Source: Octadecabacter ascidiaceicola
Lineage (GTDB): Bacteria; Pseudomonadota; Alphaproteobacteria; Rhodobacterales; Rhodobacteraceae
Reading direction: 5' to 3'
NCBI RefSeq assembly: GCF_900185015.1
Contig: NZ_FXYD01000002.1
Span: 434,001-498,000, forward strand
DNA length: 64,000 nt
Shown here: positions 26,643-33,845 of the stretch, piece after piece
How positions within the stretch are numbered: position 1 is the stretch's first letter
Layout: each line of letters starts with the position of its first letter
The notes under the pieces: model-generated
The model's input: the letters and a program-made list of their open reading frames with translations, nothing else
Told to the model about the DNA's origin: nothing
Database searches by the model: none
Program-made: the position numbers and the translations under genes

Positions 26643-27832
26643 TAACTTGCATCCCCTGTGCTGGGCGCAACGGTTTCTGTTGCATTAACAAAACCTTGGC
26701 CTACTGTGATGATGTCCACACTTTCTGGTAGCCCGATGACCCAGATACCGTCGATCTGTGCCTTAACAACCTGAATCGCATAGAACTCTACGACGTTGTC
26801 TCCGTTCACGGTCTTAACCCCAAGATCGCCTTCGGTGTTCAGCGAAACAATGGACGGAGACAGGAAATGCGCTGTCACTTCACCAGTCGGGATGATGACC
26901 TCTGCGGAAATGCCAGCAGGAATGGCGCCGTCCTCATTGTCGACTTCGACTTCAGCTAAAAACGTACGCGTTTCAGCCGCCGCAGAGGTCCCGACGAATG
27001 TGACGACGCCTGTTTTCTCTTCGCCCGTGATGAAGCGCACTGTCGCGGGTTGGCCGACAGCTAGGCGGGTCAAGGACTGTTGGGGGACCTGAATGGCGAT
27101 TGTAAGCGGCGTAATATCCACCAGACGACCCACTTCCGTTCCAGCAGAGACAAATTCACCCTCATCTAAGTCGAGCGTTTCAATGCGCCCACCAAAGGGT
27201 GCAGTGATCGTCAGTGCATCAGCGGCCTGTTGTACGGCGGTCATTTGTGCCTGCACCGCAGCAAGGCTCGCACGGGCTTCCACCACGCGATCTGTCGTCG
27301 CTACGCCACGCTCAAGTAATTGTTGTGCGTTCTGAAGCTCACGTTCCGCGCTGGCGAGGTCTTCGGCCGCGCGGTTGGCATCGGCCTCATTGCTGGTCGG
27401 ATCAAACCGCGCGATGACATCGCCAGCGGACACATCTTGTCCTTTGCGCACCAAGACCTCGGCAATGTCGCCAGACGTTTCGGCCCGCATCATGGTGTCG
27501 CGATCGGGTAGGGCTTGGCCTTCGGCCTGATAATACTGGGTGACGACTTCAGCGGTTGATGTCTCAATCGCGACGGCAATAGGTTTTGGGGCTTCGCGTG
27601 CGACAGGCGCGTCTTCGCCTTCGGACGGGAAGATAAACCCGCTACCCAGCCAACCAACGATGATCAGAACCAAAACCGCGGCGATCCATGTCGCTCGCGA
27701 TGCGCCCTTGTCTGACGCAAAGGTTAATCGCTGACTCTCTGGCGTTGGCGTGTCAGCTTCTGGTAGCACCGCACTTTCGTCAGTTTTTGTATCTACTTTA
27801 AGCTTGGTGGCTTTTTTAGGCGTACTGGTCAT
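26642..27832 (-). CDS. RND efflux periplasmic adaptor subunit
   Basis: This 396-residue membrane-fusion protein has a cytoplasmic N-terminal tail, one membrane segment (ATWIAAVLVLIIVGWLGSGFI, about residues 50-70), the lipoyl-like halves (DIAEVLVRKGQDVSAGDVIARF and TITAPFGGRIETLDLDEGEF), an alpha-hairpin between them and a beta-barrel region. It links the pump to an outer-membrane channel. The ATG at 27832 is chosen because AAAGGA precedes it at good spacing; another ATG at 27886 lacks this. It is the first gene of the two-gene efflux operon; no adjacent regulator gene is seen. Confidence 0.92.
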   Translation of the reverse strand: MTSTPKKATKLKVDTKTDESAVLPEADTPTPESQRLTFASDKGASRATWIAAVLVLIIVGWLGSGFIFPSEGEDAPVAREAPKPIAVAIETSTAEVVTQYYQAEGQALPDRDTMMRAETSGDIAEVLVRKGQDVSAGDVIARFDPTSNEADANRAAEDLASAERELQNAQQLLERGVATTDRVVEARASLAAVQAQMTAVQQAADALTITAPFGGRIETLDLDEGEFVSAGTEVGRLVDITPLTIAIQVPQQSLTRLAVGQPATVRFITGEEKTGVVTFVGTSAAAETRTFLAEVEVDNEDGAIPAGISAEVIIPTGEVTAHFLSPSIVSLNTEGDLGVKTVNGDNVVEFYAIQVVKAQIDGIWVIGLPESVDIITVGQGFVNATETVAPSTGDAS

Positions 27833-28042
27833 TGGGTCAGTCCTTTGGAACTGCAGCTGAAGAAGGGGCCATTGTTCAGTTTTCACTGCACAAAGGCGAC
27901 AAAAAATAATAGGGCCCTATGAAAGGCACTTTCCAGTCTGAAATAGGTTAAGTTTTGCGGAATTAAACAGGAGGGGTGCAGTTCTTTTTACAATTACAGT
28001 TGGAAAGCCAGTGGAATGGCCGTTTGTGAAAAAAGGAGTAAG
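27833..28042. other. Intergenic region between the efflux operon and the tRNA-Tyr element
   Basis: This AT-richer stretch should hold the efflux operon promoter. Near its left end of the element side it has a T/A tract (GTGAAAAAAGGAG; on the minus strand CTCCTTTTTTCAC) that directly follows the duplicated tRNA end, and probably was the original downstream flank of tRNA-Tyr. I see no gene here. Confidence 0.5.
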
Positions 28043-28065
28043 TGGTGGGCGACCCTGGAATCGAA
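28043..28065. repeat. Left attachment-site copy (distal direct repeat)
   Basis: Identical over 23 bp to the tRNA-Tyr 3' end at 29039-29061 (begins TGGTGGGCGACCCTGGAATC). The match stops after GAA, where the tRNA continues CCAGGC and this copy continues TTCTCC, so this is a tRNA-end duplicate and not a second tRNA. Confidence 0.85.
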
Positions 28066-28132
28066 TTCTCCATTTGGGCTAAGTTCGAAATTTTATCCTT
28101 ATTTGTAAGGTAATATCTGTTTTTTGTGAATC

Positions 28133-28945
28133 TCAATAACCTGCCATTGTATCGATAAGTGTCCGAATTGTATCGAAAACAGTGTAGCTATTCGGGTCCG
28201 GTGAGAGTTCTGATATCTTGCGTTCCAGCTTCTTTTTGATGAAATCGAATTCGTCCTTGTCGTCTGGATCAGAAGGAGCTTCGATCTCTGGGTCAAATCC
28301 CAGTACATAGGCATCAACTAGCCTTACCAAATAGAGTTCAGGCTCCATCGGTAAAGCATCCCTTCTGATCTCTATCTTTGCGCTTTTTACGGCTTCCAGA
28401 TCGAGTGTGTTGATGTATTCGCGAAGACCTGGCAGCCCAGGCAATGAAAGTGCCCTTTTGGGTCGCTCGCCATTGGATGCATCGCGTAGGCGGATAGCAA
28501 TTTGACGCTTGACGACGTCTAGAGATATATTGCCAGAGAAGTCTGCCTCCGCTTCCTGAAGCAACTTCGCGGCGGCTTGCCAGGGGCGGGGAAGGGTTTC
28601 TCGCGGATAAAACTGTTTTTCGCCTGCAAGCCGCGTTGTCATCTCGTAAAACTTGGGAAGTCCCAGATCGGAATAGGCTGCATCTTTTCTTAACTTGGTT
28701 GCTTTGGCCGCAGCCACTCCAGCGGTCCGCAGTTTGTCTGGGTCTCGCATCTCGGCGATAAGAGCGTCGTGTTCCTCAGCCCAAGTCACGACCAACTGAA
28801 CAGCTTTCGAATAACTCACATCACCGCAAGGTAACTGCCAACGTTTAACACCTAAGTGAGCTTGTAAACGCTTTGGAACACGCCGCTGGTAGAAGTACCG
28901 ACCTCGGTCAATCTTCAGGTATGGGATCTTCTCTTCATCACTCAT
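28133..28945 (-). pseudogene. Tyrosine recombinase (phage-type integrase), N-terminal part only
   Basis: The 270-residue product starts like integrases with a DUF6538-type N terminus: YLKIDRGRYFYQRRVPKRLQ followed by LPCGDVSYSKAVQLV. Helical core-binding-like sequence continues, but the R-H-R-Y catalytic domain, expected after about residue 230, is absent. Complete relatives run to roughly 400 residues. The last 15 codons (VFDTIRTLIDTMAGY) are read from the left-end repeats TTGTATCGAWA, so the gene seems to have been fused by a deletion to the far end of the element. The start ATG overlaps a right-end copy of the same repeat, hinting at autoregulation of the ancestral gene. It could still make a DNA-binding protein. 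Confidence 0.72.
28147..28178. repeat. Left pair of 11-bp arm-type repeats
   Basis: TTGTATCGATA at 28147-28157 and TTGTATCGAAA at 28168-28178, same orientation, start-to-start spacing 21 bp (two helical turns), 82 bp inside the left attachment copy. Confidence 0.75.
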
Positions 28946-28976
28946 TGTATCGAAAGTTGCGCTGTTTGTATCGAAA
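28945..28976. repeat. Right pair of 11-bp arm-type repeats
   Basis: TTGTATCGAAA at 28945-28955 and again at 28966-28976, same orientation and same 21-bp spacing as the left pair, 62 bp inside the tRNA-side attachment copy. The first copy overlaps the recombinase start codon. Confidence 0.75.
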
Positions 28977-29038
28977 ATGGGCTATATAGGGTGCATCATA
29001 GCACCACAGGCTCAATAAAAACAGCTATTTGGGTATAA

Positions 29039-29061
29039 TGGTGGGCGACCCTGGAATCGAA
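29039..29061. repeat. Right attachment-site copy (inside tRNA-Tyr)
   Basis: The tRNA-proximal 23-bp direct repeat. It covers the CCA end, acceptor 3' strand and T arm, so integration rebuilt an intact tRNA on this side, as usual for integrases using tRNA 3' ends. Confidence 0.85.
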
Positions 29062-29122
29062 CCAGGCGTGCGTTTCCGCGAGAGAGTTACAGTCTCCTGC
29101 CACACCTTGCGGCCTGACGCCC
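29039..29122 (-). tRNA. tRNA-Tyr (anticodon GTA)
   Basis: The minus strand folds as an 84-nt class II tRNA. The anticodon loop is CTGTAAC (GTA), the anticodon stem GGAGA/TCTCT, the variable arm has GCG-GAAA-CGC, the T arm is CCTGG-TTCGATT-CCAGG, and CCA is encoded. The acceptor stem GGGCGTC/GTCGCCC has a T:T mismatch at pair 6-67. Position 8 reads A where bacteria nearly always have T, and the D loop is short. Either this lineage's tRNA-Tyr is unusual or my alignment of the core is off. Its 3' end serves as the attachment site of the neighbouring element. Confidence 0.9.
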
Positions 29123-29234
29123 ACTGGCGGCGTGAATAGCTTTGCGCCCTTGGGGCGTCAACCTCAATTCTGCGCTGCACCTTGCGGTTTTTGCATAAGC
29201 CGCGCATGAGGGGGCAAGGACAAAGGAAAAGACC

Positions 29235-30011
29235 ATGAAAAAACCGACTTGGGTTGTTGAAAAAGAACGCAACAAACGCATTGCTGCCAATGAAACGGTT
29301 TGGCTGTTTGGTATCCATGCTGTTCGAGACGCGCTTTTGAATCCTGCGCGTGAAAAATTGCGCTTTGTGGTGACTAAAAACGCCTTTGATCGTCTTGGTG
29401 ATGCTGTTCAGCACGGCCCTGAGCCTGAAATGAGCGATCCGCGCCGTTTTGCAGCGCCCATCGACCCGCAATCTGTCCATCAAGGGGCCGCCCTTGAGGT
29501 GAAACCGCTGGATTGGGGGAAGATTGAGGACCGCTGCATGGGGGATGGAACGAATCCGCCGCGTGTTGTGCTTCTGGATCGCGTTACGGACCCACATAAC
29601 GTTGGGGCGATTCTTCGCTCGGCGGAAGTATTCGGCGCACAGGCCGTTGTCGCGATGAGCCGTCACGCCGCCCCAGAAACGGGCGCTTTGGCGAAAACCG
29701 CAAGCGGTGCAATGGAGCGCCAGCCATATTTGCGGGTCCGCAACTTGGCCGATGCAATCGTAGAGCTGCAAGGGATGGGGTATCTGGTGCTTGGGCTGGA
29801 CGGTGAAGCTGAGCAGACCATTGAACAAGTCGTAGAGGGCAAGCGCGACCGCGCAATTGCACTGGTTTTGGGGGCCGAGGGGCCAGGCTTGCGCGAAAAG
29901 ACCAAAGAAACCTGCGATGCACTGGTGAAGATCGACTTCGCGGGTGAATTTGGTTCACTGAACGTCTCAAACGCGGCGGCGGTGGCGCTTTATGCAAGTC
30001 GCGCGACCTAG
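29235..30011 (+). CDS. rlmB: 23S rRNA 2'-O-methyltransferase, RlmB/TrmH (SpoU) family
   Basis: The 258-residue protein has the SPOUT methyltransferase fold with an N-terminal substrate-binding domain (WLFGIHAVRDALLNPAREK). The three SpoU motifs are visible: LDRVTDPHNVGAILRSAEVFGA, VLGAEGPGLREKTKE and GSLNVSNAAAVALYA (each split at 20 or fewer residues in reading). RlmB methylates G2251 of 23S rRNA using SAM; closely related enzymes act on tRNA, so the symbol is the best match rather than certain. It is divergent from tRNA-Tyr and followed after eight bases by a zinc-ribbon gene. Confidence 0.88.
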   Translation: MKKPTWVVEKERNKRIAANETVWLFGIHAVRDALLNPAREKLRFVVTKNAFDRLGDAVQHGPEPEMSDPRRFAAPIDPQSVHQGAALEVKPLDWGKIEDRCMGDGTNPPRVVLLDRVTDPHNVGAILRSAEVFGAQAVVAMSRHAAPETGALAKTASGAMERQPYLRVRNLADAIVELQGMGYLVLGLDGEAEQTIEQVVEGKRDRAIALVLGAEGPGLREKTKETCDALVKIDFAGEFGSLNVSNAAAVALYASRAT

Positions 30012-30019
30012 GAGCCAAG

Positions 30020-30331
30020 ATGCCTGCCCGTAAGATCGCGACCTGTTGCTATTGTGGCACCCGCGCGGTGCTGGTTCTGGCCGGATCTGAGCGCCATGAG
30101 TTGAACTGTTCAAACTGCGGCGCGCCGCTGCATGACCTCAAAATGTTACCGATTGCTGTCGTGCAGGGCACCGCGCGTTCCGCGACGCCCGCCCGCCCGA
30201 CACCCAAACCGACCCACCCCAAGCAGCCACACCCGAGGCCGCGGAAGGTGAAAAAATACAAGAAACGTAAAGGGTTACTGCGGCATCTTGTTGAAGAGAT
30301 TTGGGACGAAATCGAAGATGTCTTCGATTGA
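30020..30331 (+). CDS. Zinc-ribbon protein with Pro/Lys-rich linker
   Basis: A 103-residue protein with two CxxC pairs, CCYCGTRA and CSNCGAPL (residues about 9-12 and 33-36), forming a probable zinc ribbon. A proline- and lysine-rich stretch (KPTHPKQPHPRPRKVKKYKK) follows, and the acidic helix EEIWDEIEDVFD ends the protein. Such ribbons bind nucleic acid or proteins; no specific function can be given. It starts eight bases after rlmB and is probably in the same transcript. Confidence 0.72.
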   Translation: MPARKIATCCYCGTRAVLVLAGSERHELNCSNCGAPLHDLKMLPIAVVQGTARSATPARPTPKPTHPKQPHPRPRKVKKYKKRKGLLRHLVEEIWDEIEDVFD

Positions 30332-30432
30332 AACATTTGCGCACGCGCTGTCACAGATAGGCGAGGCGGGTATTTTTTAGCAGTCGAATACGCCAGATAA
30401 GGTTCAACGCAATTGAACTTTTGGAGTCCCCG

Positions 30433-30888
30433 ATGCTGACACGCCGCATGTTACTTAGCGCTGCCGCTGCTGCCCCAGCTGCCGCATTCTTCACACGCCC
30501 GGCCATGGCCGCTGAACCCTATGTCTTTTCTGAGGACGGCGTTGCTATTCGTGGAGCGGACCCTGTTGCTTATTTCACCGAAGCGGCACCCGTAATCGGC
30601 AGCGCTGGGCATGCGCTGATGTGGGAAGGCACCACGTGGCATTTCGCCAGTGCCGAGAACATGGAAATGTTTATGGCCAACCCGACGGCCTATGCGCCGC
30701 AATATGGCGGCTATTGTGCCTTCGCCCTTTCCAAGGGCTCGCTGGCGAGCACGGTGCCTGAGGCCTGGACCATTCATGACGACAAGCTTTACCTGAATTA
30801 TTCCGTGAATGTGCGTCAGGTGTGGTCGGAAGATATTCCAGGAAATATCGCCTTGGCAGATGTCCAATGGCCCGCGATTTTGGGTTGA
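30433..30888 (+). CDS. YHS domain protein with Tat-like signal
   Basis: This 151-residue protein starts LTRRMLLSAAAAAPAAA, a twin-arginine style signal peptide ending AMAAE. The mature part is a YHS-like domain: IRGADPVAYFTEAAP, then WHFASAENMEMFMANP and YAPQYGGYCAFALSKG. YHS domains are found in metal-related or oxidoreductase contexts, and this form occurs as a stand-alone periplasmic protein of unknown function. The start at 30433 follows GGAG; the frame opens slightly upstream at a TTG. Confidence 0.82.
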   Translation: MLTRRMLLSAAAAAPAAAFFTRPAMAAEPYVFSEDGVAIRGADPVAYFTEAAPVIGSAGHALMWEGTTWHFASAENMEMFMANPTAYAPQYGGYCAFALSKGSLASTVPEAWTIHDDKLYLNYSVNVRQVWSEDIPGNIALADVQWPAILG

Positions 30889-30953
30889 TCTGAATGATCA
30901 CGTTTTCCTGATCCCCCTTAAAATACGTACCTTCGTGCCTATTTCTAAGATGT

Positions 30954-31036
30954 GAGCAAGGGTTGGAACCCCCTTGCGCAAACTCACTGTCCCTCGTTCC
31001 GAACTTAGCGCCCGGTTTTGTCCGGGCGCCTTTTTT
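30954..31036 (+). ncRNA. Possible small RNA or structured 3' UTR ending in a terminator
   Basis: A GCAAGGG/CCCTTGC hairpin (around 30957-30977) is followed by an unpaired stretch and then by an intrinsic terminator (31008-31036). No start codon or frame is evident. It could be the 3' UTR of the YHS gene or an independent transcript; no promoter is convincing. Confidence 0.3.
31008..31036 (+). terminator. Intrinsic terminator
   Basis: GCGCCCGG/CCGGGCGC, an 8-bp perfect stem with loop TTTTGT, followed by CTTTTTT. It lies 120 bases after the YHS gene and 30 bases before the CoA-binding gene. Confidence 0.92.
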
Positions 31037-31065
31037 ATGGTGAAATGATCGGGTAGGGAGGCTGT

Positions 31066-31530
31066 ATGTACAGTGATCAGATGCTCAAAGATGTGTTAAA
31101 ACGCGCCAAGGTGGTGGCGATTGTTGGTGTGTCCGCCAATCAAGTGCGTCCGAGCTTCTTTGTCGCCCGTTACCTTAAGCTGAAAGGGTACAAGATTGTG
31201 CCCGTGAACCCCGGGCTTGCGGGGCAAGAGCTGTTGGGGGAAACGGTCTACGCGACGCTGGCGGATATCCCGTTTGATGTTGATATGGTTGATATTTTCC
31301 GCCGTTCAGACGCCGTTCCTGCGATTGTAGATGAGGCACTGGCCCGTTGGCCCAAGTTGCTGACGATCTGGATGCAGCTCGGCGTTGAACATAGTGAAGC
31401 AGCCGCAGTGGCGCAGGCGCGGGGTGTGACGGTAATTGAAAACCGCTGCCCGAAGATTGAGTATCAGCGTCTGTTTGGGGAATTGCGGATGGGCGGGTTC
31501 GCTACGGGCGTGATTTCGTCAAAGCTGTAA
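31066..31530 (+). CDS. CoA-binding domain protein (YccU-like)
   Basis: The 154-residue protein is a stand-alone Rossmann-like CoA-binding domain, as in succinyl-CoA synthetase alpha. Motifs: VVAIVGVSANQVRPSFFVAR near residue 15, GYKIVPVNPGLAGQELLGE, and the C-terminal VIENRCPKIEYQRL. Members bind CoA or nucleotides; the cellular role is not established. GTAGGGAGG gives a strong ribosome-binding site. It lies downstream of a terminator and so probably has its own promoter between 31036 and 31066 or inside the terminator region. Confidence 0.85.
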   Translation: MYSDQMLKDVLKRAKVVAIVGVSANQVRPSFFVARYLKLKGYKIVPVNPGLAGQELLGETVYATLADIPFDVDMVDIFRRSDAVPAIVDEALARWPKLLTIWMQLGVEHSEAAAVAQARGVTVIENRCPKIEYQRLFGELRMGGFATGVISSKL

Positions 31531-31538
31531 CGTCGGAT

Positions 31539-31590
31539 CGGGGCGCTGCCCCGAACCCCGGGATATTTTTAAAACAAAGGCAAAGTTAAG
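31539..31590. terminator. GC hairpin plus 3'-end repeat, copy 2
   Basis: CGGGGC-GCT-GCCCCG (31539-31553) is followed by AACCCCGGGATATTTTT and AAAACAAAGGCAAAGTTAAG. The second half matches the element at 12346-12387. It lies between convergent genes and has a T tract on the plus strand. Confidence 0.65.
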
Positions 31591-31885
31591 CAGGGTCTTC
31601 GATCAGAAGGTCGGCCGCGACGCGGATATCGCGCAAAGGGCGCACGCGGCGGATGGATTCGGCGTAAAGCGGGTGGGCTTTGTAGGCGGCGAGGGCCGTT
31701 TCGTCTTTGATTTCGGCAGTGACGACGAAATCGGGGTGCGGACCCGGGATTTCATCAAGGTTCAAGTTGCGCGAGACGTTGAAGGTTTCGGCATGTGGGT
31801 TGTCCTTCAGGATCCAAAGACCGGCTTCGATTTCATCCAGATCGCTTGGATCGATTGCGGAAAAGAAGGCAATGTGGCGGATCAT
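31586..31885 (-). CDS. Dabb (stress-responsive alpha-beta barrel) family protein
   Basis: A 99-residue dimeric alpha-beta barrel domain, starting MIRHIAFFSAIDPSDLDEIE and ending DIRVAADLLIEDP; HPLYAESIRRVRPL matches the conserved histidine region of Dabb proteins. The biological function is not known. Its ATG overlaps the hisE stop by four bases (ATGA), so it is the last gene of the hisF-hisE transcript. That placement is unusual enough to note but does not prove a role in histidine synthesis. Confidence 0.85.
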   Translation of the reverse strand: MIRHIAFFSAIDPSDLDEIEAGLWILKDNPHAETFNVSRNLNLDEIPGPHPDFVVTAEIKDETALAAYKAHPLYAESIRRVRPLRDIRVAADLLIEDPA

Positions 31886-32184
31886 CTGCTGGCTTTCTCG
31901 GCAAGGCCGCTTTGATGGGTGCGATTGGCGAGTTCGGCTTCGATGTCAGCCAGCGTGACGCCATGTGCCGCGCACATGACCAAAAGGTGGTACATGACGT
32001 CGGCCGCCTCCGAGGTAAGGCGGGTTTTGTCGCCTTTTGTGGCCTCAATAATGGCTTCCACGGCTTCTTCGCCGAACTTTTCCGCAGCCTTGTCCGGATC
32101 GGCCAGCAATTTCGCTGTCCAGCTTTCGCTGGGATCAGTACCGGCGCGGTCTGCAATGGTTTTCGCGAGGTCTTTTATCGACAT
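31882..32184 (-). CDS. hisE: Phosphoribosyl-ATP diphosphatase
   Basis: HisE (100 residues) hydrolyses phosphoribosyl-ATP to phosphoribosyl-AMP, the second step of histidine synthesis. It is a MazG-like all-alpha enzyme; KFGEEAVEAIIEATKGDK and SEAADVMYHLLVMCAAHGV carry the E-x2-E and E-x2-D metal ligands. It is a stand-alone HisE, not fused to HisI; hisI is not in the window. It follows hisF by one base and overlaps the Dabb gene by four. Confidence 0.94.
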   Translation of the reverse strand: MSIKDLAKTIADRAGTDPSESWTAKLLADPDKAAEKFGEEAVEAIIEATKGDKTRLTSEAADVMYHLLVMCAAHGVTLADIEAELANRTHQSGLAEKASR

Positions 32185-32185
32185 A

Positions 32186-32944
32186 TCAGAGCCTTACAGG
32201 GACGCCAGCGGCATCCATATGTGCCTTGGCTTGTGGGATTGTGTAGGTGCCAAAGTGGAAGATCGAGGCCGCGAGGACGGCAGAAGCGCCGCCTTTGGTG
32301 ACACCATCCACGAGGTGGTCAAGCGTGCCAACACCGCCAGAGGCAATCACTGGAATGGAGACCGCATCGGTGATGGCTTTTGTTAGGGGCAGGTTGAAAC
32401 CTGCCTTTGTGCCGTCCCGATCCATCGAGGTCAGAAGGATTTCTCCAGCGCCTTTGGCCTGTGCGGTCAGGGCGAACTCGACGGCATCAATGCCGGTGGC
32501 GCGCCGCCCACCATGGGTGAAGATTTCCCAACGTCCCGGTGCGACGGTTTTGGCGTCAATCGCGCAGACGATACACTGCGAACCAAAGCGCAGGGCGGCT
32601 TCGGTTAGTACATCAGGGTTGGCCACAGCGGCAGAATTAAAGCTGACCTTGTCCGCACCCGCGAGCAGCAGGTTGCGCACGTCAACATGGGTGCGCACTC
32701 CGCCACCAATAGTGAGTGGCATGAAGCAGGCCTCTGCAGTACGGGTCGCGAGGTCGTACATGGTTCCGCGGTTTTCTTCCGTGGCCATGATATCAAGAAA
32801 GCACAGCTCATCCGCGCCCATGTCATTGTAACGAATGGCGGATTCCACAGGGTCGCCTGCGTCAACGATATCAACGAAGTTCACGCCTTTGACGACGCGC
32901 CCGTTGGCGACATCTAGGCAGGGGATGATGCGTGTTTTTAACAT
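32186..32944 (-). CDS. hisF: Imidazole glycerol phosphate synthase, cyclase subunit
   Basis: HisF (252 residues) is the TIM-barrel half of IGP synthase, using ammonia from HisH to make IGP and AICAR. The N terminus [20 protein letters not shown] contains the catalytic Asp11, and [14 protein letters not shown] contains the second catalytic Asp near 130. Phosphate-binding glycines are in IGGGVR and ASGGVG. It is separated from hisA by a gene on the opposite strand, so hisF-hisE-Dabb probably has its own promoter. Confidence 0.96.
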   Translation of the reverse strand: MLKTRIIPCLDVANGRVVKGVNFVDIVDAGDPVESAIRYNDMGADELCFLDIMATEENRGTMYDLATRTAEACFMPLTIGGGVRTHVDVRNLLLAGADKVSFNSAAVANPDVLTEAALRFGSQCIVCAIDAKTVAPGRWEIFTHGGRRATGIDAVEFALTAQAKGAGEILLTSMDRDGTKAGFNLPLTKAITDAVSIPVIASGGVGTLDHLVDGVTKGGASAVLAASIFHFGTYTIPQAKAHMDAAGVPVRL

Positions 32945-33065
32945 GGGCGTGGTTTAGCTGGCGAAAAGCGCCTGCGCAATGCGTCTACCAAAGTTGCACT
33001 TTGCTTGCAGTACGAGCCGGATTGCACTTTAGTTCAGCTTGGGGTTGTTTTTTGTAAGGCCAGCA

Positions 33066-33845
33066 GTGATCAAAACGTTCAGGAAAAAAATCTTCGCAGC
33101 GGAATATTTGGCTGTTATCGTATCGGTGGCAGCTTTTTCCGTATCACTTTATCAACCTTTGTCTGATCTGTTTTCAGGGCCAAAACTAGAAGTCATTCTA
33201 CCGGTCGCGATGACGGCAACAACTAACCTAGGCATTGTTGAACTCACGCCGTTCCTTGCCATTGTGAATGACGGAAATGCGCCCGGTAGCGTGGCTGAGA
33301 TCAAATGCAGCCTTACCCGAGATGAACAAGTACAAGAAATGCGGGCAGCGACGTTCAATTTGCCGGATGGTACCGGAAACTACCTCGGAAAACAGGTTAT
33401 CGGCGCTGTTTCACTCAACATCTCCGAGGAGTTTATGAATCCGGTTAACTGTCTTTCTGAAACCTATTCGACGGATTTAGAAGTGATCGATCGTCATGCT
33501 GAGCTTCGCGCGCGCGCTGGAGCAGACATACAAAGACTGGGTGGAGTCGACTGCAAGCGACAGTGGTTTGAGAGGCGACCCGTTTTGAACGTTGCTCTAG
33601 CCCGCGATCTCGAAGCGTTCTTTGACGAAAACTTCAGCCTTACGGTCGGAGACTACGAATTTGAGGTTTCTATCGCAAATGCCAAAAGAGAGATCGTGGC
33701 TTCAGATAGGGCACTGATTTCTATAAGTGAATCGATGATTCAACGACTCAATGAGCAACGTGAGCTTCTTCAATTTGGGTTCGGAACCGTTTGTCCGCTT
33801 GGGGCAGTTGGCCTGACCGAAATAGTTTTGCAGCGAACGGATTAA
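33066..33845 (+). CDS. Membrane-anchored hypothetical protein inserted in the his cluster
   Basis: A protein of about 259 residues with one N-terminal membrane segment ([19 protein letters not shown], about residues 14-33) and a soluble part with beta-rich features ([20 protein letters not shown], conserved-looking cysteines in IKCSLTR, VNCLSE, VDCKRQ and TVCPLG). The start is taken as GTG at 33066 with AAGG upstream; a TTG at 33039 is also possible. I do not recognise the family. It lies on the opposite strand between hisA and hisF and its sequence looks more AT-rich, which suggests a late arrival. It overlaps the hisA 3' end by four bases. Confidence 0.6.
   Translation: MIKTFRKKIFAAEYLAVIVSVAAFSVSLYQPLSDLFSGPKLEVILPVAMTATTNLGIVELTPFLAIVNDGNAPGSVAEIKCSLTRDEQVQEMRAATFNLPDGTGNYLGKQVIGAVSLNISEEFMNPVNCLSETYSTDLEVIDRHAELRARAGADIQRLGGVDCKRQWFERRPVLNVALARDLEAFFDENFSLTVGDYEFEVSIANAKREIVASDRALISISESMIQRLNEQRELLQFGFGTVCPLGAVGLTEIVLQRTD

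Larger units (their letters stand above)
28043..29061. mobile_element. Decayed ~1-kb integrative element at the 3' end of tRNA-Tyr
   Basis: A 23-bp perfect direct repeat bounds the segment: 28043-28065 and 29039-29061, the latter being the 3' end of tRNA-Tyr including CCA and most of the T arm. Between them lie a single recombinase-like gene that stops before the catalytic domain and two pairs of TTGTATCGAWA repeats near the two ends. This is the architecture left by a tyrosine-recombinase element that entered at the tRNA 3' end, here reduced to the recombinase N-terminal half plus both attachment arms. The interior looks more AT-rich than the flanks. Whether it can still move with help in trans is unknown. 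Confidence 0.8.

Noticed and set aside
28043-28065. Second tRNA-Tyr gene at the distal repeat
   Set aside because: Homology ends in the T arm; no anticodon or D arm follows.
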